The translations under genes and the position numbers were made by a program. Positions 1 to 8,733 of a DNA stretch of 64,000 nucleotides are shown here, one piece after another; within the stretch, counting starts at the first letter, position 1, and each line of letters begins with the position of its first letter. Source of the stretch: Pseudogemmatithrix spongiicola (lineage in GTDB: Bacteria > Gemmatimonadota > Gemmatimonadetes > Gemmatimonadales > Gemmatimonadaceae); NCBI RefSeq assembly GCF_030623445.1, contig NZ_CP130613.1, positions 1,054,001 through 1,118,000 of the forward strand, read 5' to 3'. The notes beneath the pieces were generated by a model, which worked only from the letters and a program-made list of their open reading frames with translations, was not told where the DNA came from and searched no databases.

Positions 1-1
1 C

Positions 2-3000
2 GCGGTGCAGGAGCGCGGCGCGCGCACGGCGGTCGCGACGAGCGTCATCCACGCGGAGCCGCCGGCGGACGCGCTAGTCGACGCCTTGGCGGAGCGAATC
101 GCGGCGGATGCCAAGGCCGCGGGCTTCGTCTACGCGGCGCCGGAGGCCGCCGGTCGAGTGGCCGACGCGGCCCTGCTGCGCGTCGACTCGTTGCCGCTGC
201 TGGCGGTGCGTGCGGTGATGCCGTCGGTCGAGGCACTGCAGGCGGCGCGCTGGGAACGCGCGCTTCCTTGGGTCGGCGCCTCGCTCGCGGCGATGCTGCT
301 TTGCCTTTTGGCAATGGCGTGGCGGCGAGATCTCGGCTTGCGCCCGCGGTTCTTCGCGCTGGCCGCCGCGCTTGCGGTGCCGACGCTGTTGCCGCTCAGC
401 GTGTTCTCGAACCTCAGCACTTGGTTCGATCCGACGTTCTACCTCGTGCGCTCCGGCGGCCCCTACACGGCGAACGCCGCCGCGCTGGCGCTCACGGCAG
501 CGCTGCTGCTGCTCGCGCTCCTGACGCTGCGTCGCGCGCGGGGGCGGCTCATGACGCGCGGGCAAGGCATCCTCGCGGTCATCGTCGTGGCGGGCCTCGG
601 CCCCTTCCTGCTGCGGGAGCTCGCGAGCGGCGTGCAGATGCCGGTGGTCGGTGCGTCGGTAGGGCTGTGGTTGAGCTGGCAGATCACGGTGTTCCTCGCG
701 TCGGTGACGGTGCTGCTGCTCGGCGTGAGCGCCGGCCAGAGCGCGCTGGGGCGCGATCGCGGGCTGCCGCTGTGGAGCGCGCCGGCGCTGGCGGTGGTCG
801 CGTCGGTGCTGGCGCCATTGCTGCTGGAGGCCCCCGGCCGATTCCCGCAGGCCTACACGGCGCTGTGGGCAGCGGCCATCGTGGCCTTGGCCGTGACCCG
901 ACGCGGGCGTGCCATCGTGATTTCCGTGGCGCTCGTCGCCGCGTCGGGCGCCACGACGCTCACGTGGTTCTCGGCGGTGCGCGAGCGCGTGTCGCTGGCG
1001 GTGCGCGACGTGCAAGGCTTGGACCGTCCGGATACCGATCGGGCCGTGCTGCTCGATCGCTTCACCGAGGCGCTCGATCCGATGCGCGCCGCGCGAACGC
1101 GCGTCGAGCTGCTGGCACAGTTGGCGGCGACGGAGCTGGCCCGCGCCGAGTATCCGACGGAGATCGCGACCTGGGGCCGCGACGGCAACCTGTTGGCCGA
1201 ACTGACCGTGGGTCGCGCGGCGGGCGTGACGCCGGGCGTGAATCTCGTCGCCGCGGAAGCGCAGCAGCGCCAGACGCCCATCCTATCGGAGGTGCAGGGA
1301 AATCCCGGGCTGCACCTGATCCTCGCGTTGCCGCACGCCGACGGGTCGGCGACGACGGTGGTCGTGGCCCCGCGCTCGCGGCTCGTGGCGCAGGATCCGT
1401 TCGGTGCATTCCTCGGATTCTCGCCGCCGCCGACGCCCGAGCCGCCGTACGTGCTGCGCATCGGCGAGGGCTCGGCCGCGGACGTGGGCGCGCCCATGGG
1501 CACGCGCGGCGCGTGGGCGCGGTTCGGCAACGAACTGCACGGCGACTGGCAGCTGCCCTCGGCGGGCGACATGCCGCGGCGCCTGCACGCCGTCGTCGAG
1601 CTGCGCGGCGTCGGTGCGCTCGTGACGCGTGGCGTCCTGCTCGTGCTCGTCGACCTCGCGGTGCTCGGGGCCATCTGGCTGCTCATCGTGATGGCGGAAG
1701 GCGTGTTGCAGCGCTGGTGGCGGCAACGGCGGCGCGAACTGCTGGGCAGCTACCGCGTGCGCCTTTCGGCGGCGCTGTTCGCGTGCTTCCTGGTGCCGTC
1801 GCTGCTGTTCGGCCTCTGGTCGTGGCGGCGCATCCAAGCCGATGACGTACAGGCGCGTGACTTGCTCGTGCGTGAGACGCTGCGCGCCGTCGGCGCGTCG
1901 ACGGAGTCGGTGGACTTGGTGGAGGCGGCGGCGCGATTCGAGACGCCGCTGCTGCTGTACGCGCGCGGTACGCTGATCGGCACCAGCGATCCGTTGCTCG
2001 AGGCGCTGGCGCCGGTGGGCCTGCTGCTGCCTCCGGAGATCGTGCTGGCCTTCGCCGACCGCGAGGAGACGACGGCAGGTCGCGCCGAAGTCGTCGGGAC
2101 GGCGTCGGTGCGACTGGGGTATCGCAGCGCGACGGATTCGTCCGGCGTGCAATACGTGCTCGCCGCGCCGGCGCGGCTCGATGACCGGCTGCTCGACCGC
2201 CGCCGCAACGACCTCGCCGTCTTCCTGCTCTTCGCATTGGCGCTGGGCGCGCTGGCCGCGCTCTGGGCCAGCGGCGCGGCGTCGCGACAGCTCTCGCGCC
2301 CGATCCGCGAACTGCGTGACGCCGCCCTGGCGCTGGCGCGCGGCAGTGAGACGCCGCCGCTGCGCGACGATCCGCCCGAAGAGTTCGACCCGGTGTTCCG
2401 CGCGTTCCGGCGCATGACGAGCGACCTCGCCGAGAGCCGCGAGGCGCTGGAGACCGCGGAACGCCGCCTGGCGGCGACGTTGCGCAGCGTCGCGTCGGGC
2501 GTGCTCGCGGTCGACGAAGCCGATCGGCTGACGTTCGCGAACCCGATGGCCGAGCAGTTGCTCGGCGTGGCGCTACCGGTCGGCCGGCCGCTGCCCGCGG
2601 AGGCGCGTGCGTTGGTGGGTGACCGCCTCGCCGAGCTGCGCGCGGGCGCGACGGACGATGCGGCGTTCGAGACGGAGTATCGCGGGCGCCGGCTCAGCAC
2701 CCGGCTGACGCGGATCTCGCCGACCTCGCGCCGCGCCGTGGTCACGCTCGAGGACGTCACCGACGTGACGCGCGCCGAGCGCGTGCTCGCGTGGGGTGAG
2801 ATGGCGCGGCAGGTCGCGCATGAGATCAAGAACCCCCTGACGCCGATGCGCCTCGGCATGCAGCACCTGCGGCGCGCGCGGCACGATGCGCGCGTGGACT
2901 TCGATCGGGTGCTGGAGGAGAACACGACGCGCATCCTGGCGGAGATCGACCGCCTCGATGAGATCGCGCGCGCGTTCAGCCGCTACGGAACGGCGCCCGA

Positions 3001-3451
3001 GCGGGATCTCCCGCCGGAGTCGGTGGATGTCGCGTCGGTCGCGCGGGATGTGCTGGAGCTGGAGCGCATGGGCCAGGCGGAGATCGCGTGGGTGGCCGAG
3101 GTGCCGGACGCGCCGGTGCTGGCGGCGGCGCGGGCCCGCGAGTTGCGGGAAGTGCTGCTCAACCTGCTGGAGAACGCGCGGTTGGCGGGCGCGACGCGGG
3201 TCACCCTGCGCGTGCTGCCGGACGACGGCGGCGCACGCCTCGAGGTTCGGGACAACGGCAGCGGCATCCCCGACGCGCTGCTCACGCGCATCTTCGATCC
3301 GCATTTCTCGACGCGCACCAGCGGCAGCGGCCTAGGCCTCGCCATCAGTCGGCGGTTGATCGATGGCTGGGGCGGCAGCATCGCGGCGGCGCACGGTTCG
3401 GAAGGCGGGGCCGTCCTGACGGTGCGGTTAGCTCCCCCGCCAGTGGGGTGA
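2..3451 (+). CDS. NtrY-like multi-TM sensor histidine kinase (5' partial)
   Basis: The reading frame is open to the left window edge, so the true start may lie outside; the first in-window start-type codon is GTG at 5. Residue numbers count from that GTG. About eight hydrophobic segments lie in residues 88-330, two more at about 545-610 and one at about 735-755, followed by a HAMP-like linker. A PAS-like region precedes the HisKA motif VAHEIKNPLTPM (His about 939). HATPase boxes DNGSGI and GSGLGLAISRRL follow near the C-terminus. The HEIKNPLTP form is typical of NtrY-type kinases, which phosphorylate sigma-54 activators. No regulator is adjacent; the NtrC-type gene at 17653 is a possible partner by inference only. 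The stimulus is unknown. Confidence 0.85.
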   Translation, partial: AVQERGARTAVATSVIHAEPPADALVDALAERIAADAKAAGFVYAAPEAAGRVADAALLRVDSLPLLAVRAVMPSVEALQAARWERALPWVGASLAAMLLCLLAMAWRRDLGLRPRFFALAAALAVPTLLPLSVFSNLSTWFDPTFYLVRSGGPYTANAAALALTAALLLLALLTLRRARGRLMTRGQGILAVIVVAGLGPFLLRELASGVQMPVVGASVGLWLSWQITVFLASVTVLLLGVSAGQSALGRDRGLPLWSAPALAVVASVLAPLLLEAPGRFPQAYTALWAAAIVALAVTRRGRAIVISVALVAASGATTLTWFSAVRERVSLAVRDVQGLDRPDTDRAVLLDRFTEALDPMRAARTRVELLAQLAATELARAEYPTEIATWGRDGNLLAELTVGRAAGVTPGVNLVAAEAQQRQTPILSEVQGNPGLHLILALPHADGSATTVVVAPRSRLVAQDPFGAFLGFSPPPTPEPPYVLRIGEGSAADVGAPMGTRGAWARFGNELHGDWQLPSAGDMPRRLHAVVELRGVGALVTRGVLLVLVDLAVLGAIWLLIVMAEGVLQRWWRQRRRELLGSYRVRLSAALFACFLVPSLLFGLWSWRRIQADDVQARDLLVRETLRAVGASTESVDLVEAAARFETPLLLYARGTLIGTSDPLLEALAPVGLLLPPEIVLAFADREETTAGRAEVVGTASVRLGYRSATDSSGVQYVLAAPARLDDRLLDRRRNDLAVFLLFALALGALAALWASGAASRQLSRPIRELRDAALALARGSETPPLRDDPPEEFDPVFRAFRRMTSDLAESREALETAERRLAATLRSVASGVLAVDEADRLTFANPMAEQLLGVALPVGRPLPAEARALVGDRLAELRAGATDDAAFETEYRGRRLSTRLTRISPTSRRAVVTLEDVTDVTRAERVLAWGEMARQVAHEIKNPLTPMRLGMQHLRRARHDARVDFDRVLEENTTRILAEIDRLDEIARAFSRYGTAPERDLPPESVDVASVARDVLELERMGQAEIAWVAEVPDAPVLAAARARELREVLLNLLENARLAGATRVTLRVLPDDGGARLEVRDNGSGIPDALLTRIFDPHFSTRTSGSGLGLAISRRLIDGWGGSIAAAHGSEGGAVLTVRLAPPPVG

Positions 3452-3452
3452 G

Positions 3453-3458
3453 TATCTT
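3453..3458 (+). promoter_or_regulatory. TANNNT -10-like motif before kinase start
   Basis: TATCTT ends 9 nt before the ATG at 3468, and no Shine-Dalgarno sequence is visible. It is one of ten such placements in the window, consistent with a leaderless or very short-leader mRNA. No convincing -35 box was found. Confidence 0.35.
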
Positions 3459-3467
3459 GCAGTCGCG

Positions 3468-5240
3468 ATGCAGACCAGCGAGCCCACGCTCCCCAACCGC
3501 CATGTGACCGGCATTCCGCCCCATCTCGCGGATTGGCAGCTGCCGCCGGATTGGCGTTGGGGCGCGGGTGGCGTGTACACGCCGCATCGGTATGCGCACG
3601 AGGTCATCGATGCCCTCGGGCGCTCGCTGGCGCTGGTGACCGCGCCGGATCCGACGCACCACGCGTGGTTGTTCAGCGAGGCGCGGCATCTCGCGCTGCG
3701 GAACCATCCCAGCATTCCCACCACGTATCACTTCTGGCAGCAGCATCCGGGCAGCCGTCGCGGGCCCGGGTACCTGCGCCGCTGGATCACGGGCGAGACG
3801 GTCCTCGAGCGGCTGCGTCGCACGGCGGAGCGCGAGACCGTGCCGTTCACGCTGCGTATGCTGCGCGCGATCGGGTCGACGCTCGCCTACCTGCATGACT
3901 CGGGCGGCGTCCACGGCGCGATCGCGCCGGGCTCCGTGTACTTCACGCCGACCGGCCGCGTGTGGCTGCTCGGCTGGCAGTGGGCGGTGCCGGCGGAGGA
4001 GCGGCCGGTGGGCATCGCGCCGGACCGTGCGTGGTGTCCGTACGTGCCCGAGTGGGGCACGGAGTGGCGGCCCAGCCCGGCGGCGGACCAATGGCAGTTG
4101 GGGGCGTTGGCATTCGCGTTGCTGACCGGCGAGGTGCCCATGGGCGCGGGCACGCCGCCGATCCGGCTCGCGCGGCCCGACACGCCCACGACCGTGGCAG
4201 ATCTCGTGGACCAGATGCTGGCCGACAAGCCGGAGCACCGCTTCTCGTCGATTGCCGGCATGCTGCGGCGCATCGAACGCATCTCCGGCACCTCGTCGCT
4301 GGCATTCCCCGGCACGGACCAGGCCAGTGGCGAGCACCCCGCACTCAGCGAAGAGGATCGCCTGCGCTGGGCGACCGGCGATGACTACGAAGTCCTCGCG
4401 CCGCTGGGGCAGGGCACCTACGGCTCGGTGTGGCGCGTCCGCGATCTCTCGCTCGAGCGCGAAGTGGCGCTCAAGATGTTGCACCCCACCGTCGCACGGA
4501 ACGCCACGGCCGTGGGCCGGTTCCGCCGCGAGGCGCAGTTGGCGGCGCAGCTGCAGCACCCGGCGATCGTGCCGATCTTCGCGTGGGACAACAAGGGCGA
4601 CGTGAACTGGTACATCATGGAGCTGGAGGAGGAAGGCTCCGTGGCGGACCTCGTCGCGCGCAGTGGGCCGCGCCCGTTCGCCGAGATTGCGCCTCAGGTG
4701 GACGCCGTGCTCGACGGCCTCGCGGTCGCGCACCACGCGGGCATCATCCACCGCGACCTGAAGCCGGAGAACATCCTGATTGACCGGTATCGGCGCTGGC
4801 GCATCGGCGACTTCGGCATCGCGAACGCCCTTGGCGTGGAGAAGGCCGGTGCGTCGGGGACGCCGAACTTCGCGGCACCGGAGCAGCTGTTGGGCGAAGA
4901 GCAGGGGGTGTCGACGGATCTCTTCGCCGTCGCCGGCATCGTGATCTTCGCGTTGACGGGCAAGGTGCCCTTCGAAGGCGGCGACGGCCGTGCGATCCTT
5001 GCCGCGCAGCTGGCCGGGCGCGTCGACCTCTCGGAGTTCCCCGATGACCTCGCGGATTGGCTGCAGCGGGCGCTGAATCCGGATCCCGCCAAGCGCTTCC
5101 CGGATGCGGAAACCATGCGGGCGGCGTGGCGCGACGTCGTGCGGCGCGTGACGCGCGAGGAGCGGCGGGCGAACTCGGCCTTCGGGCGCCTGCTGCGGCA
5201 GCTGGGCGCCGCCTTCCGAGACCGACCGCGGGCGCGCTAG
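3468..5240 (+). CDS. Tandem pseudokinase / Ser-Thr protein kinase
   Basis: The 590-residue protein has two kinase-like halves. The N-terminal half (about 1-275) keeps the overall layout but reads VHGAIAPGSV where the HRDLKPEN catalytic loop belongs and has LGW in place of DFG, so it is probably inactive. The C-terminal half (about 305-570) is a complete Hanks-type kinase, with glycine loop GQGTYGSV, VALK lysine, HRDLKPENIL, DFG and an APE-like APEQ. No transmembrane segment is apparent, so it is probably cytosolic. ATG 3468 is preceded by TATCTT, which supports this start. The stop codon TAG lies inside the 6-bp target site of the following IS481-type element, yet the gene is intact. Its substrates are unknown. 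Confidence 0.88.
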   Translation: MQTSEPTLPNRHVTGIPPHLADWQLPPDWRWGAGGVYTPHRYAHEVIDALGRSLALVTAPDPTHHAWLFSEARHLALRNHPSIPTTYHFWQQHPGSRRGPGYLRRWITGETVLERLRRTAERETVPFTLRMLRAIGSTLAYLHDSGGVHGAIAPGSVYFTPTGRVWLLGWQWAVPAEERPVGIAPDRAWCPYVPEWGTEWRPSPAADQWQLGALAFALLTGEVPMGAGTPPIRLARPDTPTTVADLVDQMLADKPEHRFSSIAGMLRRIERISGTSSLAFPGTDQASGEHPALSEEDRLRWATGDDYEVLAPLGQGTYGSVWRVRDLSLEREVALKMLHPTVARNATAVGRFRREAQLAAQLQHPAIVPIFAWDNKGDVNWYIMELEEEGSVADLVARSGPRPFAEIAPQVDAVLDGLAVAHHAGIIHRDLKPENILIDRYRRWRIGDFGIANALGVEKAGASGTPNFAAPEQLLGEEQGVSTDLFAVAGIVIFALTGKVPFEGGDGRAILAAQLAGRVDLSEFPDDLADWLQRALNPDPAKRFPDAETMRAAWRDVVRRVTREERRANSAFGRLLRQLGAAFRDRPRAR

Positions 5241-5241
5241 C
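5236..5241. repeat. Left target-site duplication GCTAGC of the IS481-type element
   Basis: GCTAGC directly precedes the left inverted repeat and recurs at 6277-6282 directly after the right one. It fits the NCTAGN target and 6-bp duplication known for Bordetella IS481. It contains the TAG stop codon of the kinase gene. Confidence 0.85.
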
Positions 5242-5269
5242 TGTTGTTGGTGAGGAGGTTGTTCACAGG
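5242..5269. repeat. IS481-type left inverted repeat
   Basis: Starts TGTTGTTGGTGAGGAGG and ends TTGTTCACAGG. It pairs with 6249-6276, with two mismatches in 28 bp. Confidence 0.92.
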
Positions 5270-5337
5270 AGCGTAGCGGATGCAAGCTGGGGTTGCTGAG
5301 ACGCTCAACCGGCACCCCGCCAGAGGCTCCTGTGAAC
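5261..5337 (+). promoter_or_regulatory. Hairpin sequestering the transposase start codon
   Basis: GTTCACAGGAGC (5261-5272, partly inside the left inverted repeat) is perfectly complementary to GCTCCTGTGAAC (5326-5337), which includes the GTG start at 5332. An mRNA read in from the upstream kinase gene would contain both arms and bury the start. A transcript beginning after 5272 would not. Comparable fold-back protection is established for IS10 and IS50; its use here is inference. Confidence 0.6.
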
Positions 5338-6255
5338 ATCCACAAGAATGCACGTCTGACCGTCGCGGGGCGACTCGCCGTCGCGACCGCCGTTCTGGGC
5401 GGGCAGGATCCCGCCGCCGTCGCCCGGGGCGCGGCCTGTTCCGTCCGCACCGTCTGGAAGTGGGTCGCCCGCTTCCGCACCGGCGGCGCGGCGGCGCTCG
5501 CGGACCGCTCGTCGCGCCCGCATCGCCTCACCCAGCTCCCGCGGCCGCAGCGCCGCGCGATCCTTCGGGGCCGCACCCGGCGGCGCTGGAGCTCGACGCG
5601 CATCGCCCAGGAGACGGGCATCCCGCTCTCAACGGTGATCCACTTCCTGCGCCGCCACGGCCTGCAGCGGCTCCCTCGGCTCGAGCCGCCGCGCGCGGTG
5701 CGCCGCTACGAGATGCGGGCACCGGGCGAGCTGCTGCACGTCGACACGAAGAAGCTCGGGCGCATCGGCCGCGTGGGGCACCGCATCCACGGCGACCGCC
5801 GGACCCGCGTGCGCGGGATCGGCTGGGAGGCGGTGCACGTCGCGGTGGACGCCTACTCGCGCGTGGCCTACGCCGAGGTCCTGCCCGATGAGCGCGCGGC
5901 GACCACGGCGGCCTTCCTCGCACGGGCGATCGCGTGGTACGCGGCGCTCGGCGTGCGGGTGCGCGCCGTGCTCACCGACAACGGGAGCTGCTATCGCAGC
6001 CACGCGGTGCGCACGCTCCTCCGCTGCGACGGCATCACGCACAAGCGCACCATGCCCTACACGCCGCGCACGAACGGCAAGGTCGAGCGGCTGATCCAGA
6101 CGCTCCTGCGGGAATGGGCGTACGCGCGCCCCTACCCCTCCTCGCGGGTGCGCACGGAGTGGCTCGCGCGCTACCTGCGGACGTACAATGAGGCGCGCGG
6201 ACACTCAGCCCTCAACTACCTCCCCCCCATGCTGCATCTCGCTGCGGCCCTGTGA
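5332..6255 (+). CDS. IS481-family transposase (DDE integrase core)
   Basis: The 307-residue protein has an N-terminal helix-turn-helix region (about 1-65, with VRTVWKWVARFRTGG) followed by an rve/DDE catalytic core. The acidic residues are visible in LLHVDTKK, VLTDNGSCYRS and NGKVERLIQTLLREW. GTG 5332 was chosen because it follows an AGAGG stretch and gives a family-typical length. A TTG at 5293 is in frame but less likely. The TGA stop lies inside the right inverted repeat. The start codon is buried in a 12-bp stem with IS end sequence. The gene is uninterrupted. Confidence 0.92.
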   Translation: MNIHKNARLTVAGRLAVATAVLGGQDPAAVARGAACSVRTVWKWVARFRTGGAAALADRSSRPHRLTQLPRPQRRAILRGRTRRRWSSTRIAQETGIPLSTVIHFLRRHGLQRLPRLEPPRAVRRYEMRAPGELLHVDTKKLGRIGRVGHRIHGDRRTRVRGIGWEAVHVAVDAYSRVAYAEVLPDERAATTAAFLARAIAWYAALGVRVRAVLTDNGSCYRSHAVRTLLRCDGITHKRTMPYTPRTNGKVERLIQTLLREWAYARPYPSSRVRTEWLARYLRTYNEARGHSALNYLPPMLHLAAAL

Positions 6256-6276
6256 ACAACGTCCTCACTAACAACA
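6249..6276. repeat. IS481-type right inverted repeat
   Basis: Reverse complement starts TGTTGTTAGTGAGGACG. It matches the left repeat at 26 of 28 positions and contains the transposase TGA stop. Confidence 0.92.
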
Positions 6277-6282
6277 GCTAGC
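6277..6282. repeat. Right target-site duplication GCTAGC
   Basis: Second copy of the 6-bp sequence at 5236-5241, abutting the right end of the IS481-type element. Confidence 0.85.
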
Positions 6283-6304
6283 GCGCGCTACGCGCATCAG
6301 CACC

Positions 6305-6322
6305 CGCGCGGCGCGCCGCGCG
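6305..6322. other. Perfect GC-only palindrome between convergent genes
   Basis: CGCGCGGCGCGCCGCGCG is an 18-bp perfect palindrome between the IS element and the 3' end of the minus-strand hybrid kinase gene. It could help termination for convergent transcripts, but no T-tract follows. A tandem copy of GTCAGCTCGC lies beside it (about 6331-6350). Confidence 0.3.
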
Positions 6323-6341
6323 CGGCGCGCGTCAGCTCGCG

Positions 6342-8636
6342 TCAGCTCGCGTCGAGCGCGGTGCGCAGGGCGAGGAGGACTTCCCGCGCGGTGAACGGCT
6401 TCTGCAGGAAGGCGTAGCGTGCCGCGCCGAGATCCGCCCGCAGCGCGGCGTCGTCGGTGTAGCCGGACATCAAGACCACGCGTGTATCCGGGCGCGACTC
6501 GGCGAGGCGCTGCACCAACTCCTTGCCGCCGATGCCCGGCATCATCACGTCGGAGAGCAGGAGGTGGATGGGCCTCGAGTCGGCATCGGCGAGGCGCAGG
6601 GCCTCGCCGCCGTTGGAGGCCTCGAGCACGTCGTAGCCCGCGGCCCGCAGGATGCGCGACAGGGCGGAGCGGATGGCCGGTTCGTCCTCGGCGAGGAGGA
6701 TGCGTTCGGTGCCGCCCGCGACGTCGATGCCGCGTACCGGCGTCGAGCGACGCTGCTTGACGTCGCTGCTCGGCTCGGCCTGGGGGAGCACCACGCGGAA
6801 GATGGAGCCGTCGCCGGGCACCGAGTGCACGTCGATGCGGCCGCCGGCCTCGCGCACGATGGCGTAGGACGTCGCGAGGCCGAGGCCGGTGCCGCGTCCG
6901 GCGGGCTTGGTCGTGAAGAAGGGCTCGAACAGCCGCTCGCGCACCTCGTCGGACATGCCCGTGCCGGAGTCCGCGACCTCGAGCGTCATCGTCGGGCGTC
7001 CGTCGTCGCCGGCGGGGCCGGCCGACGTCTTGACGACGAGGCGGCCGCCGTCCGGCATGGCGTCGACGGCGTTGATGGCGAGGTTCATCACGACCTGCTC
7101 GAGCTGCCCGGCATCAATGCGGACCACGAGCGGCTCCTCGTCGAGCTCGAGGGCGAGGTCCACCGACGGCGGCACGAGGCGCCGCAGGATAAGCTGCATG
7201 CCGAGGATCACCTCGCGGACGTTGACGTCGCGCGGGATGATGACGTCGCGTCGCGCAAAGGCCAGGAGTTGACGGGCGAGGCCGGCGGCGCGATCGGCGG
7301 CCGCGCGGATCGCCTCGACTTCCTCGCGGCCTTCGCCGCGTTCCTCGAGCTCGAAGCTCAGGACCTCGGCGTAGCTCTGGATGACCGTGAGCACGTTGTT
7401 GAAGTCGTGCGCGATGCCGCCGGCGAGGCGGCCCACGGCTTCCAGCTTCTGCGCCTGCCGCAGCTGCTGCTCCGTCTGGTGCTGCTCGGTGACGTCCTGC
7501 ACGATGCAGCCGACGCCGACGACTGACTGCTGCGGTCCGGGGATCGGGTAGTAGGTGACGACCCAGCGCCGTGTCGCATTGGGCTGCGCGGGCGTCCGGC
7601 CTTCGATCGCGACGTTGCTCGCGCTGCTGCCGGTCTGCAGCACCTGCTCGAGGATGGGGCGGATGGTCGGCGCGAGCGCCGGGATCATCTGGTCGATGGT
7701 CTTGCCGATATGCGCCTCCGTCGGCGCGCCGTTGATCAGCGCGAGCGCCTTGTTGATGCGCAGGAAGCGCATCCGTCGGTCGTAGAAGGCGATGCCGTAG
7801 GGCGAGCTGTCGATGGCGGAGTCGAGGAAGCGCGAGGTTTCCTCGAGCAGCGCGAGCGTGGAGTCGCGTTCCGCCACTTTCTCCTCGAGGGCGGCGGTCT
7901 GCTCCTCGAGTTGGCCGGCCTGCTCTTCGAGCACCTGCGTCTGGTGCTCGAGTTCGACGGCCTGTTCTTCGACGACCCGCTGGCGTTCCGCGGCTTCCTC
8001 GGCCTTGTGGACCAGGCCGTCGGTGAGGCGGCGGACGGCGACGAAGGCGGTGGCGAGGGCGGCGAGGATGAGGACGAAGGCGCTCCACAGCAGCGCGGCC
8101 TGTCGCCGCCAGAGTTCGGCCCGCAACTGGCTCGCGTCGCCCACGAGGTTCTCGAAGGGGTGCGCCATGCGGTCGAAGGCCTGCGTGCCCTCGAAGGCGA
8201 GGCCGCGCGTCATCGTCTCGCCGGCGAGGACCGGGCGCACGAAGACGCGTTCCCAGTCGTCGAGGCCGGAGAGGATGCTGTCGACGCGCGTGCGCTGCAG
8301 CGGATCGTCGGCGAGGGCGACGCGCAGGGCCCGAAGCAACACGCGCGCCGAGTCGGTGCGGGCGGCGCGGCGGCGCGCGGCGACGGTGTCGACCTGGGGA
8401 TTGAGATAGAGGGCGCGCACCGCGGCCTCGGACGTCCACACCGCCTCCTGCGCGCTCGTGGCCATCCAGAGCACGTTGCCCGTCTGCAGCACGACGCGGC
8501 TCGTGGAGCGCTCGATCAGGAAGGCGCCGGTGCACAGGATGGCGATGACCACCACGGCGGCCGTCGCGAGCCGACGCCAGCGGTCGAGTGCCTGGGTCAG
8601 CACATCCTTTGAAGTGTCAGGAGCCTGCTGCGGCAT
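6342..8636 (-). CDS. Hybrid sensor histidine kinase with CHASE3-like sensor and receiver
   Basis: The protein has about 764 residues. In order it has an N-terminal transmembrane helix, a CHASE3-like extracytoplasmic region of about 150 residues, a second transmembrane helix, a coiled coil with repeated EEQ(A/T) heptads and a PAS domain. HisKA (GRLAGGIAHDFNNVLT), HATPase (GRGTGLGLATSYAIV) and a C-terminal receiver (LLAEDEPAIRSAL, LLSDVMMPG) follow. The phosphorelay output is unknown; the receiver can act as an internal phosphate acceptor or sink. ATG 8636 was chosen; an in-frame GTG at 8645 would add three residues. A -35/-10 pair lies upstream. It resembles the truncated gene at the right end of the window. 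Confidence 0.88.
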   Translation of the reverse strand: MPQQAPDTSKDVLTQALDRWRRLATAAVVVIAILCTGAFLIERSTSRVVLQTGNVLWMATSAQEAVWTSEAAVRALYLNPQVDTVAARRRAARTDSARVLLRALRVALADDPLQRTRVDSILSGLDDWERVFVRPVLAGETMTRGLAFEGTQAFDRMAHPFENLVGDASQLRAELWRRQAALLWSAFVLILAALATAFVAVRRLTDGLVHKAEEAAERQRVVEEQAVELEHQTQVLEEQAGQLEEQTAALEEKVAERDSTLALLEETSRFLDSAIDSSPYGIAFYDRRMRFLRINKALALINGAPTEAHIGKTIDQMIPALAPTIRPILEQVLQTGSSASNVAIEGRTPAQPNATRRWVVTYYPIPGPQQSVVGVGCIVQDVTEQHQTEQQLRQAQKLEAVGRLAGGIAHDFNNVLTVIQSYAEVLSFELEERGEGREEVEAIRAAADRAAGLARQLLAFARRDVIIPRDVNVREVILGMQLILRRLVPPSVDLALELDEEPLVVRIDAGQLEQVVMNLAINAVDAMPDGGRLVVKTSAGPAGDDGRPTMTLEVADSGTGMSDEVRERLFEPFFTTKPAGRGTGLGLATSYAIVREAGGRIDVHSVPGDGSIFRVVLPQAEPSSDVKQRRSTPVRGIDVAGGTERILLAEDEPAIRSALSRILRAAGYDVLEASNGGEALRLADADSRPIHLLLSDVMMPGIGGKELVQRLAESRPDTRVVLMSGYTDDAALRADLGAARYAFLQKPFTAREVLLALRTALDAS

Positions 8637-8663
8637 GCGGGGCACACGGACAGGGTTCTGGGC

Positions 8664-8692
8664 ATTGTGTGGAGTGGACCATCGTTCGTCAA
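8664..8692 (-). promoter_or_regulatory. Putative sigma-70-type promoter of the hybrid kinase gene
   Basis: On the minus strand TTGACG (8692-8687) and CACAAT (8669-8664) are separated by 17 bp, about 28 nt upstream of the kinase ATG. The -35 box is strong and the -10 box moderate. Confidence 0.45.
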
Positions 8693-8719
8693 CTCATCCG
8701 CATCTCCACCGCCGTCGCA

Positions 8720-8725
8720 TAAGTT
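8720..8725 (+). promoter_or_regulatory. TANNNT -10-like motif before TonB receptor start
   Basis: TAAGTT ends 8 nt before the ATG at 8734, and no clear ribosome-binding site intervenes. Confidence 0.35.
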
Positions 8726-8733
8726 CCTCCATC

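Larger units (their letters stand above)
5242..6276 (+). mobile_element. Complete IS481-family insertion sequence (1035 bp)
   Basis: The element is bounded by 28-bp imperfect inverted repeats starting TGTTGTT (5242-5269 and 6249-6276; 26 of 28 positions match) and flanked by 6-bp GCTAGC duplications. It carries one transposase gene. TGT-type ends, element size and CTAG targeting all match the IS481 family. The near-perfect ends, clean duplication and intact gene suggest recent, possibly still active, insertion. It lies between the kinase gene and the convergent hybrid kinase gene. Confidence 0.93.

Noticed and set aside
3345-5621. 758-codon minus-strand open frame opposite the kinase gene
   Set aside because: Arg/Pro-rich composition and complete overlap with a kinase bearing all catalytic motifs; not a gene.
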